NCBI GenBank assembly: GCA_022822575.1
Contig: JAJEBJ010000034.1
Coordinates: forward strand, 1-14,156
Origin: Alphaproteobacteria bacterium
GTDB lineage: Bacteria > Pseudomonadota > Alphaproteobacteria > SP197
Direction: 5' to 3'
DNA: 14,156 bases
The translations under genes and the position numbers were made by a program. Below the pieces are notes generated by a model. That model ran no database searches. It was not told where the DNA came from and worked only from the letters and a program-made list of their open reading frames with translations. Shown piece after piece: positions 1 to 7,100 of this stretch. Positions within the stretch are counted from its first letter, which is position 1. Every line of letters starts with the position of its first letter.

Positions 1-351
1 CTCGACCAGGTCAGCGAAGAGATCGCAGCCAGGGTGCCCGAGGCCCGGATCATCCCTTACGGGCACCTCGGCGACGGCAACATGCACGTCAACCTCTTTG
101 CGGCGAACCCCGAAGATGGCGCCGCACTCCTCGCCCGAGCCGCTGACGTCAATGACATCGTCGAATCACGCGCCGTCGCCTTCGGTGGCTCGTTCAGCGC
201 CGAACACGGCATCGGGCGCCTGCGCATGCGTCAGCTGGACGCCTACAAGGATGCCACTGAACTTGCTCTCATGGCGACGCTCAAACGGGCCCTCGACCCC
301 GCCAACACACTCAATCCTGGAAAGGTGATCGCGCCGGATCGTCTCGCATGA
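1..351 (+). CDS. FAD-linked 2-hydroxyacid oxidase/dehydrogenase (GlcD/DLD family), C-terminal part
   Basis: The gene is cut by the left edge of the window; the last 116 residues are visible and the frame is open from base 1. This is the C-terminal substrate domain of the FAD-linked oxidase family, which includes glycolate oxidase GlcD, D-lactate dehydrogenase and D-2-hydroxyglutarate dehydrogenase. Seen directly: GHLGDGNMHVN, the metal/substrate histidine motif of the family; GGSFSAEHGIG, the second conserved motif; and the family-typical end ALDPANTLNPGKV. The FAD-binding half lies outside the window, so the exact 2-hydroxyacid cannot be named. The gene converges on the ABC operon, with 72 bp between the stop codons. 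Family assignment is firm; substrate is open. Confidence 0.9.
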   Translation, partial: LDQVSEEIAARVPEARIIPYGHLGDGNMHVNLFAANPEDGAALLARAADVNDIVESRAVAFGGSFSAEHGIGRLRMRQLDAYKDATELALMATLKRALDPANTLNPGKVIAPDRLA

Positions 352-423
352 CCACCCCGTCGCCGGGAGGCGGTCCAGACCGGGAGCGCCACCGGCGCCG
401 GAACGCAGCGGCGACTCTTGTGA

Positions 424-1287
424 TCAGCCCTTGCCGCGCCACGGGATGAGCCACTGCTCGAGGCGGCGCATGATGAGTTCGATGATGTAGCCGATGATGC
501 CGATCAGGATGATGCCGATCACCACGGTGTCGGTTTGCAAGAAATTCTTGGCAATCATGATCATCGAGCCCAGCCCCTTGTCGGCAGCCACCAGTTCGGC
601 GGCAACGACCGTGCCCCAGCACACACCCATGGATGTTCTCAGCCCGGTAAAGATCTCCGGCAGGGCGTTGGGCAGGATCACATGGCGCAGGATCTGCAGC
701 TTCGAGGCGCCCAGAGAATAGGCCGCGTGGACCTTGGTGATGCGCACGCTCGACACACCTGAGCGCGCGGCGATGGTCATGATGAAGAGCGAGGCGAGGA
801 ACAGCAGGAAGATCTTTGCGAACTCGTCGATGCCGAACCACAGGATGATGAGCGGGATCAGCGCCAGGGGCGGAATCGGCCGCATGAACTCGACCACGGG
901 ATCGAAGAGACCCCTGCCGATGGAGGAAAGCCCCATGGCAAACCCGAGTGGAATGCCAACCAGTGCCCCGTAGAACACGCCCGACAGCACCCGGTAGACG
1001 CTTATCCCCACATGGTCGTGAAGCGCCGTATTGCGAAATCCCTCGCCAATGATCTTGACGAGGCGTTCCCAGGTCCCGGAAATCGACGGCCAGTAGAAGG
1101 GTTCGATGAGTTCGAAGGCGGACGCGACCACCCACGCCACGATGAGAACCGCCAGGGTCAGCATCGAATAGAACCGTCCCGAATTGACGGCCGTGGCATC
1201 GCCGAACTTGACGGTCTTCTGGCGGGTGAACGAATTGTCCGACAGGCCAAGCCAGATCGCCAGGCCGGAAGGCTTTTGCCGTGACAT
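424..1287 (-). CDS. tauC: ABC transporter permease, TauC/SsuC type
   Basis: Inner-membrane permease of 287 residues, the usual length for TauC/SsuC-like subunits of taurine, sulfonate or nitrate importers (BPD_transp_1 fold). About six hydrophobic segments can be seen, starting near residue 42 (YSMLTLAVLIVAWVVASAF). The cytoplasmic EAA loop, which docks on the ATPase, is recognisable around AAYSLGASKLQILRHVILP, followed by family-typical ALPEIFTGLRTSMG. The ATG at 1287 is preceded by a purine-rich GGAGGGGAGGGGA stretch, so the start is well supported. It is the last gene of the operon and begins 23 bp after the ATPase stop. The taurine label rests on the neighbouring binding protein; another sulfonate or related small anion is possible. 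Confidence 0.88.
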   Translation of the reverse strand: MSRQKPSGLAIWLGLSDNSFTRQKTVKFGDATAVNSGRFYSMLTLAVLIVAWVVASAFELIEPFYWPSISGTWERLVKIIGEGFRNTALHDHVGISVYRVLSGVFYGALVGIPLGFAMGLSSIGRGLFDPVVEFMRPIPPLALIPLIILWFGIDEFAKIFLLFLASLFIMTIAARSGVSSVRITKVHAAYSLGASKLQILRHVILPNALPEIFTGLRTSMGVCWGTVVAAELVAADKGLGSMIMIAKNFLQTDTVVIGIILIGIIGYIIELIMRRLEQWLIPWRGKG

Positions 1288-1310
1288 GGATCCCCTCCCC
1301 TCCGACGGAC

Positions 1311-2114
1311 CTATCCGGTGTCGCCCATGATCTCTTCTTCCATGTCCCAGATCATGGAAAGGATCTCCTCGCGGGCCGCCACGAACTCGCTGCCGGCCTT
1401 GACGTCCCGCGCCGGCTTCTCGAGAGCCTCATCGGCGAACGGCAGGCGAAACTCCTTTTCAATACGCCCAGGGCGGGGCGCCATGACGATCAGGCGCTCG
1501 CCGAGAAAGAGGGCTTCTTCCACCGAGTGGGTGATGAGAAGAATGGTCTTTCCGGTCTCCTTCCACAGCCTGAGCACCAGACCCTGCATCTTCTCGCGGG
1601 TCAGGGCATCAAGTGCGCCCAGAGGTTCGTCCATGAGAATGACGTCGGGATCGTTGGCAAGGCATCGAGCCAGGGCCACGCGTTGCTGCATGCCGCCCGA
1701 GAGCTGGTAGACCGGCTTGTCGGCAAACTCCGTCAGACCGACGATGCCCAGCAGGCGCTGCACGGTGTCGGCCGTCTCCGCACGGTCCCTGCCGCACATT
1801 CTCGGACCGAAGGAGATGTTCTGGGTCACGGAAAGCCATTCGAACAGCGCTCCCTGCTGGAACACCATGCCGCGCTCGGCGCCTGGACCCTTCACCGGTT
1901 TGCCGGCAACACGAACCTCGCCCCTGGTCGGGGAAAGGAAGCCGGCGATGATGTTGAGAAGGGTGGTCTTGCCACATCCCGAAGGTCCGAGAACGCTCAT
2001 GATCTCGCCCTTGCCAATATCGAGCGACACGTCATTGAGCGCGTCGACCTCTGAATCGGGAAGGGTGTAGACCATGGAGATCCGGTCGATCGCAATCTCT
2101 GCCGTCGCTGCCAT
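1311..2114 (-). CDS. tauB: ABC transporter ATP-binding protein, TauB/SsuB type
   Basis: Cytoplasmic ATPase of 267 residues that powers the importer. All ABC motifs are present in order: Walker A GPSGCGKT (about 43-50), Q-loop VFQQG (84-88), signature LSGGMQQR (138-145), Walker B VILMDEP (158-164), D-loop GALD and H-loop His196 (ITHSVEE). These match the TauB/SsuB/NrtD branch. The ATG at 2114 has a strong GGGGAGG Shine-Dalgarno sequence, and that site lies in a predicted stem-loop (see the hairpin at 2116-2136). It is the middle gene of the operon, separated by about 93 bp from the binding-protein gene and 23 bp from the permease. No missing residues are seen, so it is likely functional. Confidence 0.92.
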   Translation of the reverse strand: MAATAEIAIDRISMVYTLPDSEVDALNDVSLDIGKGEIMSVLGPSGCGKTTLLNIIAGFLSPTRGEVRVAGKPVKGPGAERGMVFQQGALFEWLSVTQNISFGPRMCGRDRAETADTVQRLLGIVGLTEFADKPVYQLSGGMQQRVALARCLANDPDVILMDEPLGALDALTREKMQGLVLRLWKETGKTILLITHSVEEALFLGERLIVMAPRPGRIEKEFRLPFADEALEKPARDVKAGSEFVAAREEILSMIWDMEEEIMGDTG

Positions 2115-2115
2115 C

Positions 2116-2136
2116 CGGACCTCCCCTTCAGGTCCG
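2116..2136 (-). promoter_or_regulatory. Stem-loop enclosing the tauB ribosome-binding site
   Basis: On the transcript strand, CGGACCT and AGGTCCG form a perfect 7-bp stem around the loop GAAGGGG. The 3' arm ends one base before the tauB ATG, so the Shine-Dalgarno GGGGAGG lies partly in the loop and partly in the stem. Such a fold could lower tauB translation relative to the binding protein. The pairing is seen directly; the regulatory effect is inferred. Confidence 0.45.
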
Positions 2137-2166
2137 CCTCAGACGGTCGAACCGCCTGCAGCGGAG

Positions 2167-2201
2167 CGGGAACCGGGCAACGCCATGCTGCCCGGTTCCC
2201 G
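2167..2201 (-). promoter_or_regulatory. Intercistronic 13-bp hairpin after tauA
   Basis: Perfect inverted repeat CGGGAACCGGGCA / TGCCCGGTTCCCG with a 9-nt loop, beginning 6 nt past the tauA stop on the transcript strand. There is no run of T after it, so it is unlikely to be a complete intrinsic terminator. Its place, right after the binding-protein gene and before the ATPase gene, fits an mRNA-stabilising or partial-attenuation hairpin that raises the binding protein above the membrane subunits. Confidence 0.6.
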
Positions 2202-2207
2202 TATTGC

Positions 2208-3191
2208 TCAAAGGAAACTGTCGTCGACGAACTGTGAGTAGTCGTCGAGACCGGTTTCCATGTTGCCTGCCTCGACCATGACGTCGGCAACGCCCTTGGT
2301 CATGGCCTGCACGCCACCACCAAGCCAGTTGGCGCTCTTCTGGTCGGCGGCGCTCGGGAAACCGAAGTTGGCGAGCATCGCCTCGGTGGCATCCTCGTCC
2401 ATGCCCGCAGCGCTGGCGATGGTCCCCAGGGCAGCGCCCGGATCAGCCTTGTAGGCGGTGTTGGCCTCCTCGGTGACATCCATGAAGGCCTGTACCAGGT
2501 CCGGATGCTCGTTGGCAAAGTCCTCGGTCACCGTGATGATGTCGAAGGTGTTGATGCCAACCGCTTCCTGTTCGGCCCCGGTCATCAACGGGAAGCCGAC
2601 CTCCTTCATGCGGTCGATGGCGCCGCCGAAGGCACAACCCATGACGACGTCGCCACGGATCAGGGCAATGGCGGCATCCGCCGGATTCATCTGCACCAGA
2701 TCGACCTTCGACGCGTCCACACCGAGATGTTCAAGGGTGCGCAGCAGCTTGTAGTGGGTGACATTGCCGATGGGTGTCGCCACCTTCATGCCCTCGAGTT
2801 CGGAGGCGTTGTCCTGGGTGATGCCGGCATCCTCGCGGATGATGCACAGGTCGTTCTCGGCATAGGTCACGGCAATCCCCACCAGCTTCAGCGGAGCGCC
2901 GTTGGAGACGCCGACCACGAACGGCACGAAACCCTGGCTGTAGGCGATCTGCACGTCACCGGAAACCATGGCCTGGGTCATCTCGTTGCCGTTGCCGAAG
3001 GCGCGCCATTCGACATCGACGCCCATTGCCTCGTCATAGGTCTTTTCAATCTGGGCGACCTGGTTGGCGGTGGGCCACTCAAGGAAATAGGCCACTGTCA
3101 CCGTATCACCGTGATCGGCGAAAGCCGGACCGGCGAAGGTAAGGGCCATCGCGGCGCCGGCAATGGCGCCTGTCACTCTGGCTGGAATCAT
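2208..3191 (-). CDS. tauA: Taurine/sulfonate-type ABC substrate-binding protein (TauA-like)
   Basis: Periplasmic solute-binding protein of 327 residues, first gene of the importer operon. It has a classic signal peptide (charged start MIPAR, hydrophobic AIAGAAMALTFAG, likely cleavage after AFA). Mature-region features resemble E. coli TauA as I recall it: TVTVAYFLEWP, the VEWRAF strand, SGDVQIAYSQG, the KVATPIGNVTHYKLL segment, and the C-terminal DYSQFV. An upstream in-frame codon would add 20 residues, but the ATG at 3191 is preferred because AAGGAGGA lies 7 nt before it and the signal peptide starts there. The ligand is probably taurine or another small sulfonate; this is inferred from family resemblance. 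Confidence 0.85.
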   Translation of the reverse strand: MIPARVTGAIAGAAMALTFAGPAFADHGDTVTVAYFLEWPTANQVAQIEKTYDEAMGVDVEWRAFGNGNEMTQAMVSGDVQIAYSQGFVPFVVGVSNGAPLKLVGIAVTYAENDLCIIREDAGITQDNASELEGMKVATPIGNVTHYKLLRTLEHLGVDASKVDLVQMNPADAAIALIRGDVVMGCAFGGAIDRMKEVGFPLMTGAEQEAVGINTFDIITVTEDFANEHPDLVQAFMDVTEEANTAYKADPGAALGTIASAAGMDEDATEAMLANFGFPSAADQKSANWLGGGVQAMTKGVADVMVEAGNMETGLDDYSQFVDDSFL

Positions 3192-3211
3192 GGGAATCCT
3201 CCTTGTCTGCC

Positions 3212-3293
3212 CGCAAACGGAGCGTTTTGGTGTACCGGCAACTTCTCGCAAGAAGTGACCGGCGGGCGTTCCCCCACTCTACGCAAACGGGGC
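3212..3293. repeat. Direct repeat CGCAAACGG(A/G)GC flanking the tauA promoter region
   Basis: CGCAAACGGAGC at 3212-3223 and CGCAAACGGGGC at 3282-3293 differ at one base and lie 70 bp apart start to start, one on each side of the ACTTCT dyad. Together with the dyad they may form the operator region of the tau operon. The match is seen; function is inferred. Confidence 0.4.
3241..3256. promoter_or_regulatory. Perfect dyad upstream of tauA, candidate operator
   Basis: ACTTCT-CGCA-AGAAGT is a perfect 6+6 bp inverted repeat centred about 58 bp upstream of the tauA start, in the only gap that can hold the operon promoter. It could be a regulator binding site or a small hairpin in the leader. No regulator gene is present in the window to pair it with. 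Confidence 0.4.
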
Positions 3294-3301
3294 ACCGCTG
3301 C

Positions 3302-3907
3302 TCAACAACGGATTCGCACTCCGCGGAACCACCGCTCAACATCGTCAACCGTATCGACGTCCCCCAAGGCCCCAACCAGAGCCGTGGCACACGCCGCCGG
3401 GATGTTCGCCAGCGTGTCGGCCAGGGCGTGGCGCGTGGACCAGCGGACCCGTGAGAAGATTTCGGAATCGCGCAGACCCGGAGCCAGTCCGACAAGCCAA
3501 TACCCGCCATCATGTGCCGGCCCGAAGACCGCTTCATGACGTCGAAGGGCCCTGAAGGCGCGACTGATGTGATGGCGATGCAACCCGGGAATGTCCGTGC
3601 CGACCATCACCACGGGCCCCGGAGGCATGGCGGCAAAGGCGTTGTGCATCCGCTCGCCAAGGTCACGACCGGACTGGGCCATCGTCGCGAGTCCGCCAAA
3701 CCGCTGCCGGCGCCGTTCCCCCGCCGAGGGCGCGACCGCGACCACGGTCGTCCACGGTCCTCTGGCCACGCGCCGGAGCGTTCGCCGGAGCATGAGCCTG
3801 TAGACCGCAAGGGCGAAGCGCTCGCCACACGCTTCGGCCAGGCGGGTCTTGACCTCACCGGAAATCGCCGGGCGGGCCATCACGACAACACTGCGCGTGG
3901 CCTTCAT
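3302..3907 (-). CDS. DUF2064 glycosyltransferase-like protein (TIGR04282, rSAM/selenodomain-associated transferase 1)
   Basis: A 201-residue cytoplasmic protein with a nucleotidyl/glycosyltransferase A-like fold. Family hallmarks seen: N-terminal VVVMARPAISGEVKTRL (usually aKaPvpGrvKTRL), VVMVGTDIPGL, GPAHDGGYWLVGL and the end GDVDTVDDVERW. Length is normal. The ATG at 3907 overlaps the TGA of the preceding glycosyltransferase gene as ATGA, so the two are almost certainly translationally coupled and act together. The exact donor and acceptor are unknown; in other genomes this pair often accompanies radical SAM genes linked to arsenosugar-like or selenium-related modification. The same reading frame runs open far upstream of 3907, but that part is antisense-free shadow of the next gene and not protein. 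Confidence 0.85.
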   Translation of the reverse strand: MKATRSVVVMARPAISGEVKTRLAEACGERFALAVYRLMLRRTLRRVARGPWTTVVAVAPSAGERRRQRFGGLATMAQSGRDLGERMHNAFAAMPPGPVVMVGTDIPGLHRHHISRAFRALRRHEAVFGPAHDGGYWLVGLAPGLRDSEIFSRVRWSTRHALADTLANIPAACATALVGALGDVDTVDDVERWFRGVRIRC

Positions 3908-4584
3908 CCGTACATCCTCGCGATCAGCGACGGCGGCACACCGCAGAAGTAGCAGGCAAGGCAAAAGGCATTCCGTACCACGCGGATGCCGTATCCTGCC
4001 CGACGGTAGCGGACGGCACTGGTGTGTACCTCGCAGTCCAGGGTGACCAGGCGCCGGCGGCCAATGCGTCGCACCATGTCGACGTCCTCCATGATCACCA
4101 GTGGCCTGAATCCGCCCAGCGACTTGTAGAAGTCGGCGGAGATCAGCAGCCCCTGGTCTCCATAGGGCAATCCCAGGAGACGGCCTCTCAACCGGGCACA
4201 CCACTCGACCCACCGGGCCCACGGTGCCGAATCGTCGAGGCGAAGGCGAAACACACCGGCGCGCCGACCGCCGTCGGGACTGGTCATCAGATCCGTAACG
4301 ACCTTTCGCCAGGCAGGCCCGGGAATCGTGTCGGCATGAAGAAACAGCAACCAGTCGCCCTTTGCCGCTGCGGCACCGGCCGCCATCTGGATGCCACGGC
4401 CTCGCCGTGTCGACATCACCGTCGCACCCCTCGTGCACGCCACATCTGTTGTACCGTCGGCTGATCCCCCGTCGACGACGATGATCTCGCCCGGAGCAGC
4501 TCCACCGCGGTTCAGCCGGTCGATGACGTCCCCCAGACCGGCTGCGGCGTCGAGCGCTGGAATGATGACCGAAAGCCTCTCCAT
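3904..4584 (-). CDS. Family 2 glycosyltransferase (TIGR04283, rSAM/selenodomain-associated transferase 2)
   Basis: A 226-residue GT-A glycosyltransferase. Seen: LSVIIPALDAA at the N-terminus, IIVVDGGSADGT (nucleotide-sugar binding), GDWLLFLHADTIPG with the DxD-like HAD motif, YGDQGLLIS, and MEDVDMVRRI, the family's catalytic ED region. The short length without an extra C-terminal domain is typical of TIGR04283. Start choice is uncertain: ATG codons at 4593 and 4584 are three codons apart and neither has a Shine-Dalgarno sequence; 4584 is taken because TATTAT lies 7 nt upstream, which would suit a leaderless mRNA. An upstream alternative start at 4668 would run into the divergent gene and is rejected. 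The gene is coupled by a 4-bp overlap to the DUF2064 gene. Confidence 0.87.
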   Translation of the reverse strand: MERLSVIIPALDAAAGLGDVIDRLNRGGAAPGEIIVVDGGSADGTTDVACTRGATVMSTRRGRGIQMAAGAAAAKGDWLLFLHADTIPGPAWRKVVTDLMTSPDGGRRAGVFRLRLDDSAPWARWVEWCARLRGRLLGLPYGDQGLLISADFYKSLGGFRPLVIMEDVDMVRRIGRRRLVTLDCEVHTSAVRYRRAGYGIRVVRNAFCLACYFCGVPPSLIARMYG

Positions 4585-4591
4585 CCGCGCC

Positions 4592-4597
4592 ATAATA
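4592..4597 (-). promoter_or_regulatory. Candidate -10 box (TATTAT) for the glycosyltransferase gene
   Basis: TATTAT on the minus strand, 7 nt before the ATG at 4584. No convincing -35 hexamer is seen at 16-18 bp. If real, transcription would start at or next to the start codon, giving a leaderless message. Confidence 0.35.
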
Positions 4598-4611
4598 GCG
4601 CAATCGGACTC

Positions 4612-4641
4612 TTGCCGGAGCCTTCGATGTTCTGGTATTGT
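4612..4641 (+). promoter_or_regulatory. Candidate promoter for the radical SAM gene
   Basis: TTGCCG at 4612-4617 and TATTGT at 4636-4641 with an 18-bp spacer. The -10 box ends 6 nt before the ATG at 4648, which has no Shine-Dalgarno sequence, consistent with a leaderless transcript. Match to consensus is only moderate. Confidence 0.35.
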
Positions 4642-4647
4642 TCCGCC

Positions 4648-5718
4648 ATGCCCGACACCAGCCAACACAAGGGTCGTGCTGCCGTGACCAACCGGACCGG
4701 TCGCTTTGAAACCCTGCAGCGCGAAACGTTCGATGACGGCTGGAACACCGTCGAGGAGGATCTTCCCCCCTTGCGGACCGAAGTGACAGTCGACTCGAGC
4801 CGCAGCATCATCACCCGCAACACGTCACCGGACATCCCCTTCGAGCAGTCGATCAATCCCTATCGCGGATGCGAGCATGGGTGCATCTACTGCTATGCGC
4901 GCCCGTCCCATGCCTGGCTCGGTCTTTCTCCCGGCCTTGATTTCGAAACGAAACTCGTGATGAAGCCGGACGCCGCCATCCTGCTGCGCCAACACCTCGC
5001 ACGTCCCTCCTATCGGCCGAAGGTCATTTCCCTTGGCAGCAACACGGATCCCTACCAACCGATCGAGCGTCGCTACCGCATCACGCGCCAGATTCTCGAG
5101 GTCTTGAGCGAATGCCGGCACCCATGCGGCATCGTCACCAAGTCGTCCCTCATCGAGCGGGATCTCGATGTGCTGGCTCCCATGGCCGAGATGAACCTCG
5201 TCCGCGCCTTCATCTCCATCACAACGCTCGATCGCGCCCTTGCAAGACGCATGGAACCCCGTGCGCCTACGCCCCTGGTGCGCCTCAGGGCCATCGAGAG
5301 CCTGAGCGGAGCGGGAATTCCCACAGGCGTCATGGTGGCACCGGTCATTCCGGGACTGAATGACCACGAGATCGAGGCCATCATCAGGGACGCCGCCGCC
5401 GCCGGTGCGAAGAGCGCCAGCCATGTCCTCCTGCGCCTGCCGCTCGAGATCAGGGATCTGTTCCAGGAATGGCTGGCTACCCACGAACCGGGCCGGACAA
5501 GACGGGTCATGACGCTCATCAGGCAGTGCCGCGGCGGCAGGGACTACGACTCCGGATGGGGCCGGAGAATGACGGGAACCGGTCCGGTTGCGGACCTCGT
5601 GTCACGCAGGATCTCCATGGCGTGCAAGCGATACGGTCTCGATCGTCGTTCCTGGTCCCTCGACACGACACAATTCATCCACCCGTCCGCCGATTCCCGG
5701 CAGCTCTCGCTCTTCTGA
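4648..5718 (+). CDS. PA0069-family radical SAM protein (SplB-like)
   Basis: A 356-residue radical SAM protein related to spore photoproduct lyase-like COG1533. The [4Fe-4S]/SAM motif is CEHGCIYC (Cys75, Cys79, Cys82), a CxxxCxxC spacing, in the family block SINPYRGCEHGCIYCYARP. Other family blocks: LSPGLDFETKL, GSNTDPYQPIE, TKSSLIERDLD, ITTLD, MEPRAPTP, VMVAPVIPGLND and LRLPLEIRDLF. The reaction of this family is not known to me. Start: ATG at 4648 is preferred; ATG at 4627 and TTG at 4612 are in frame but overlap the candidate promoter, and the family usually begins close to the GRxAxTNRTGRFE segment. It is divergent from the two transferases, with only about 60 bp between start codons, which suggests shared control. 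Confidence 0.92.
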   Translation: MPDTSQHKGRAAVTNRTGRFETLQRETFDDGWNTVEEDLPPLRTEVTVDSSRSIITRNTSPDIPFEQSINPYRGCEHGCIYCYARPSHAWLGLSPGLDFETKLVMKPDAAILLRQHLARPSYRPKVISLGSNTDPYQPIERRYRITRQILEVLSECRHPCGIVTKSSLIERDLDVLAPMAEMNLVRAFISITTLDRALARRMEPRAPTPLVRLRAIESLSGAGIPTGVMVAPVIPGLNDHEIEAIIRDAAAAGAKSASHVLLRLPLEIRDLFQEWLATHEPGRTRRVMTLIRQCRGGRDYDSGWGRRMTGTGPVADLVSRRISMACKRYGLDRRSWSLDTTQFIHPSADSRQLSLF

Positions 5719-5768
5719 GACCTAGGTGAAGCGTGGCTCTCCTGCCTTATCGCCCGCCCGTTACGTGG

Positions 5769-5774
5769 TAGACT
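5769..5774 (+). promoter_or_regulatory. Candidate -10 box (TAGACT) for the antiporter gene
   Basis: TAGACT ends 6 nt before the ATG at 5781, where no Shine-Dalgarno sequence is present. A -35 box is not clear (CTTATC lies 17 bp upstream). The spacing fits leaderless transcription. Confidence 0.3.
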
Positions 5775-5780
5775 CGAACC

Positions 5781-7100
5781 ATGGATCACGGTGACCAGCT
5801 GACCGACATCACGATCGTCGTGACCGCCGCACTCGCCTGTGGTCTGCTGCTGGGACGGTTCCGCCAACCGGCTATCGTCGGCTACATCCTCGCCGGTGTC
5901 GTTCTCGGCCCTTCGGTGATGGGTTTCGTCGAGGACCGGGAACAGATCAACTTTCTTGCCGAGCTGGGCGTGCTGCTTCTCCTGTTCAGCATCGGCATGG
6001 AGCTCGATGTCTCGAATTTCCGCTCCGTCATCAGGTTTTCCTTCATCGTCACCGGCCTGCAGATCGCCATTGCAACGACGGTCATCCTGCTCTGCTCATG
6101 GCCACTTGGATGGCCGTGGGAACTGAGTGTTCTGGTGGGGTTTGGCGTGGCGCTGTCGTCCACCGCCGTCACCATCAAGCTCCTAGAGGATGTCGGCGAA
6201 ATCGACAGCGAGACAGGCCGCCGGGCCATCGGCATTCTCATCGCTCAGGATCTGGCGTTCATCCCGATGATGCTGTTCGTATCGGCCATGGGCACAGAGG
6301 AGGACATCACGTTCAACTCCGTCATGCCGGTGATCGGGTCCATCCTGATCCTTCTTGTCCTGCTGTGGTTCCTCGCCCGCAGACGCGGCATCAATTTTCC
6401 CGTCGAGGCCCTGGCCCGCGGGCAGGCGGACCTGATCGCCGTCGGCGTGATGGCCCTGTGCTTCGGGGCGGCCGCGATCAGCGGTCTCTTCGGCATTTCG
6501 ACGGCCTACGGCGCCTTCCTTGCCGGTCTGGTGCTTGGCGCCAGTACGGACCGGGCCACCCTTCTGCGCGTCACGCTGCCCCTCCAGGGCGTGCTGCTCA
6601 TGGTGTTCTTCCTGTCGATCGGCCTCCTGATCGACGTCACGTTCATCCTCGAGAACCTTGAGGCCATCTTCCTCATGCTCCTTCTCGTGACCCTGGGCAA
6701 GACGGCGATGAACGTCGGCATCCTGAGGCTTCTGAAGGAACCCTGGCCACGCGCGTGGCTGGGCGGTGTTGCCTTGGGGCAGGTCGGGGAATTCTCCTTC
6801 GTCCTGGTGGCCCTTGGCCTGTCGACGGGGGCTGTCGATCAGGAAGGATATCGCCTGTTCATCGCCGTCATCGCGCTCAGCCTCATCATCTCGCCGGTGT
6901 GGCTCAACAGCGCCCGCAGGATCCAGTCTCTCGCCTCCAACGCCGAAACACTGCGTGAACTCATGGAACGGCTCTATCCCTTTGCCGCCGTCAGCGCGGA
7001 CCGCGGCATGGCATGGGTGCGCCGGACGCAAGCTGCCGTGCGTCGCCGCAGGCGTTCCCCGGCACTCCAGGACAAGAGGACCGATGGGCCCGGTTCCTGA
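5781..7100 (+). CDS. Kef-type monovalent cation:proton antiporter (CPA2 family)
   Basis: A 439-residue inner-membrane protein with about 12 hydrophobic segments across residues 8-380 (Na_H_Exchanger fold). CPA2 features: RQPAIVGYILAGVVLGP near the N-terminus, LAELGVLLLLFSIGMELD, FGVALSSTAVTIKLLED, and the membrane motif GILIAQDLAFIPMM with the ion-binding-type QD. After the membrane domain only about 60 basic residues follow, and the TrkA-N/RCK regulatory domain of KefB/KefC is absent, so it is a short form. It probably exchanges K+ or Na+ for H+. No Shine-Dalgarno precedes the ATG. Its last 17 bp overlap the start of rnhB, so the two are co-transcribed. Confidence 0.9.
   Translation: MDHGDQLTDITIVVTAALACGLLLGRFRQPAIVGYILAGVVLGPSVMGFVEDREQINFLAELGVLLLLFSIGMELDVSNFRSVIRFSFIVTGLQIAIATTVILLCSWPLGWPWELSVLVGFGVALSSTAVTIKLLEDVGEIDSETGRRAIGILIAQDLAFIPMMLFVSAMGTEEDITFNSVMPVIGSILILLVLLWFLARRRGINFPVEALARGQADLIAVGVMALCFGAAAISGLFGISTAYGAFLAGLVLGASTDRATLLRVTLPLQGVLLMVFFLSIGLLIDVTFILENLEAIFLMLLLVTLGKTAMNVGILRLLKEPWPRAWLGGVALGQVGEFSFVLVALGLSTGAVDQEGYRLFIAVIALSLIISPVWLNSARRIQSLASNAETLRELMERLYPFAAVSADRGMAWVRRTQAAVRRRRRSPALQDKRTDGPGS

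Noticed and set aside
359..415. GC-rich inverted repeats (GTCGCC/GGCGAC and CCGGCGCCGG) between the FAD oxidase and tauC
   Set aside because: Position suits a bidirectional terminator, but the stems are short or separated and there is no T-run on either side.
2505..3539. 344-codon plus-strand frame across tauA and the DUF2064 gene
   Set aside because: Antisense shadow crossing the tau promoter region; no motif.
3908..4603. Upstream extension of the DUF2064 frame, which would give a 433-residue fusion
   Set aside because: This part lies in another frame of the clearly recognised glycosyltransferase gene; the ATGA junction shows the true DUF2064 start at 3907.
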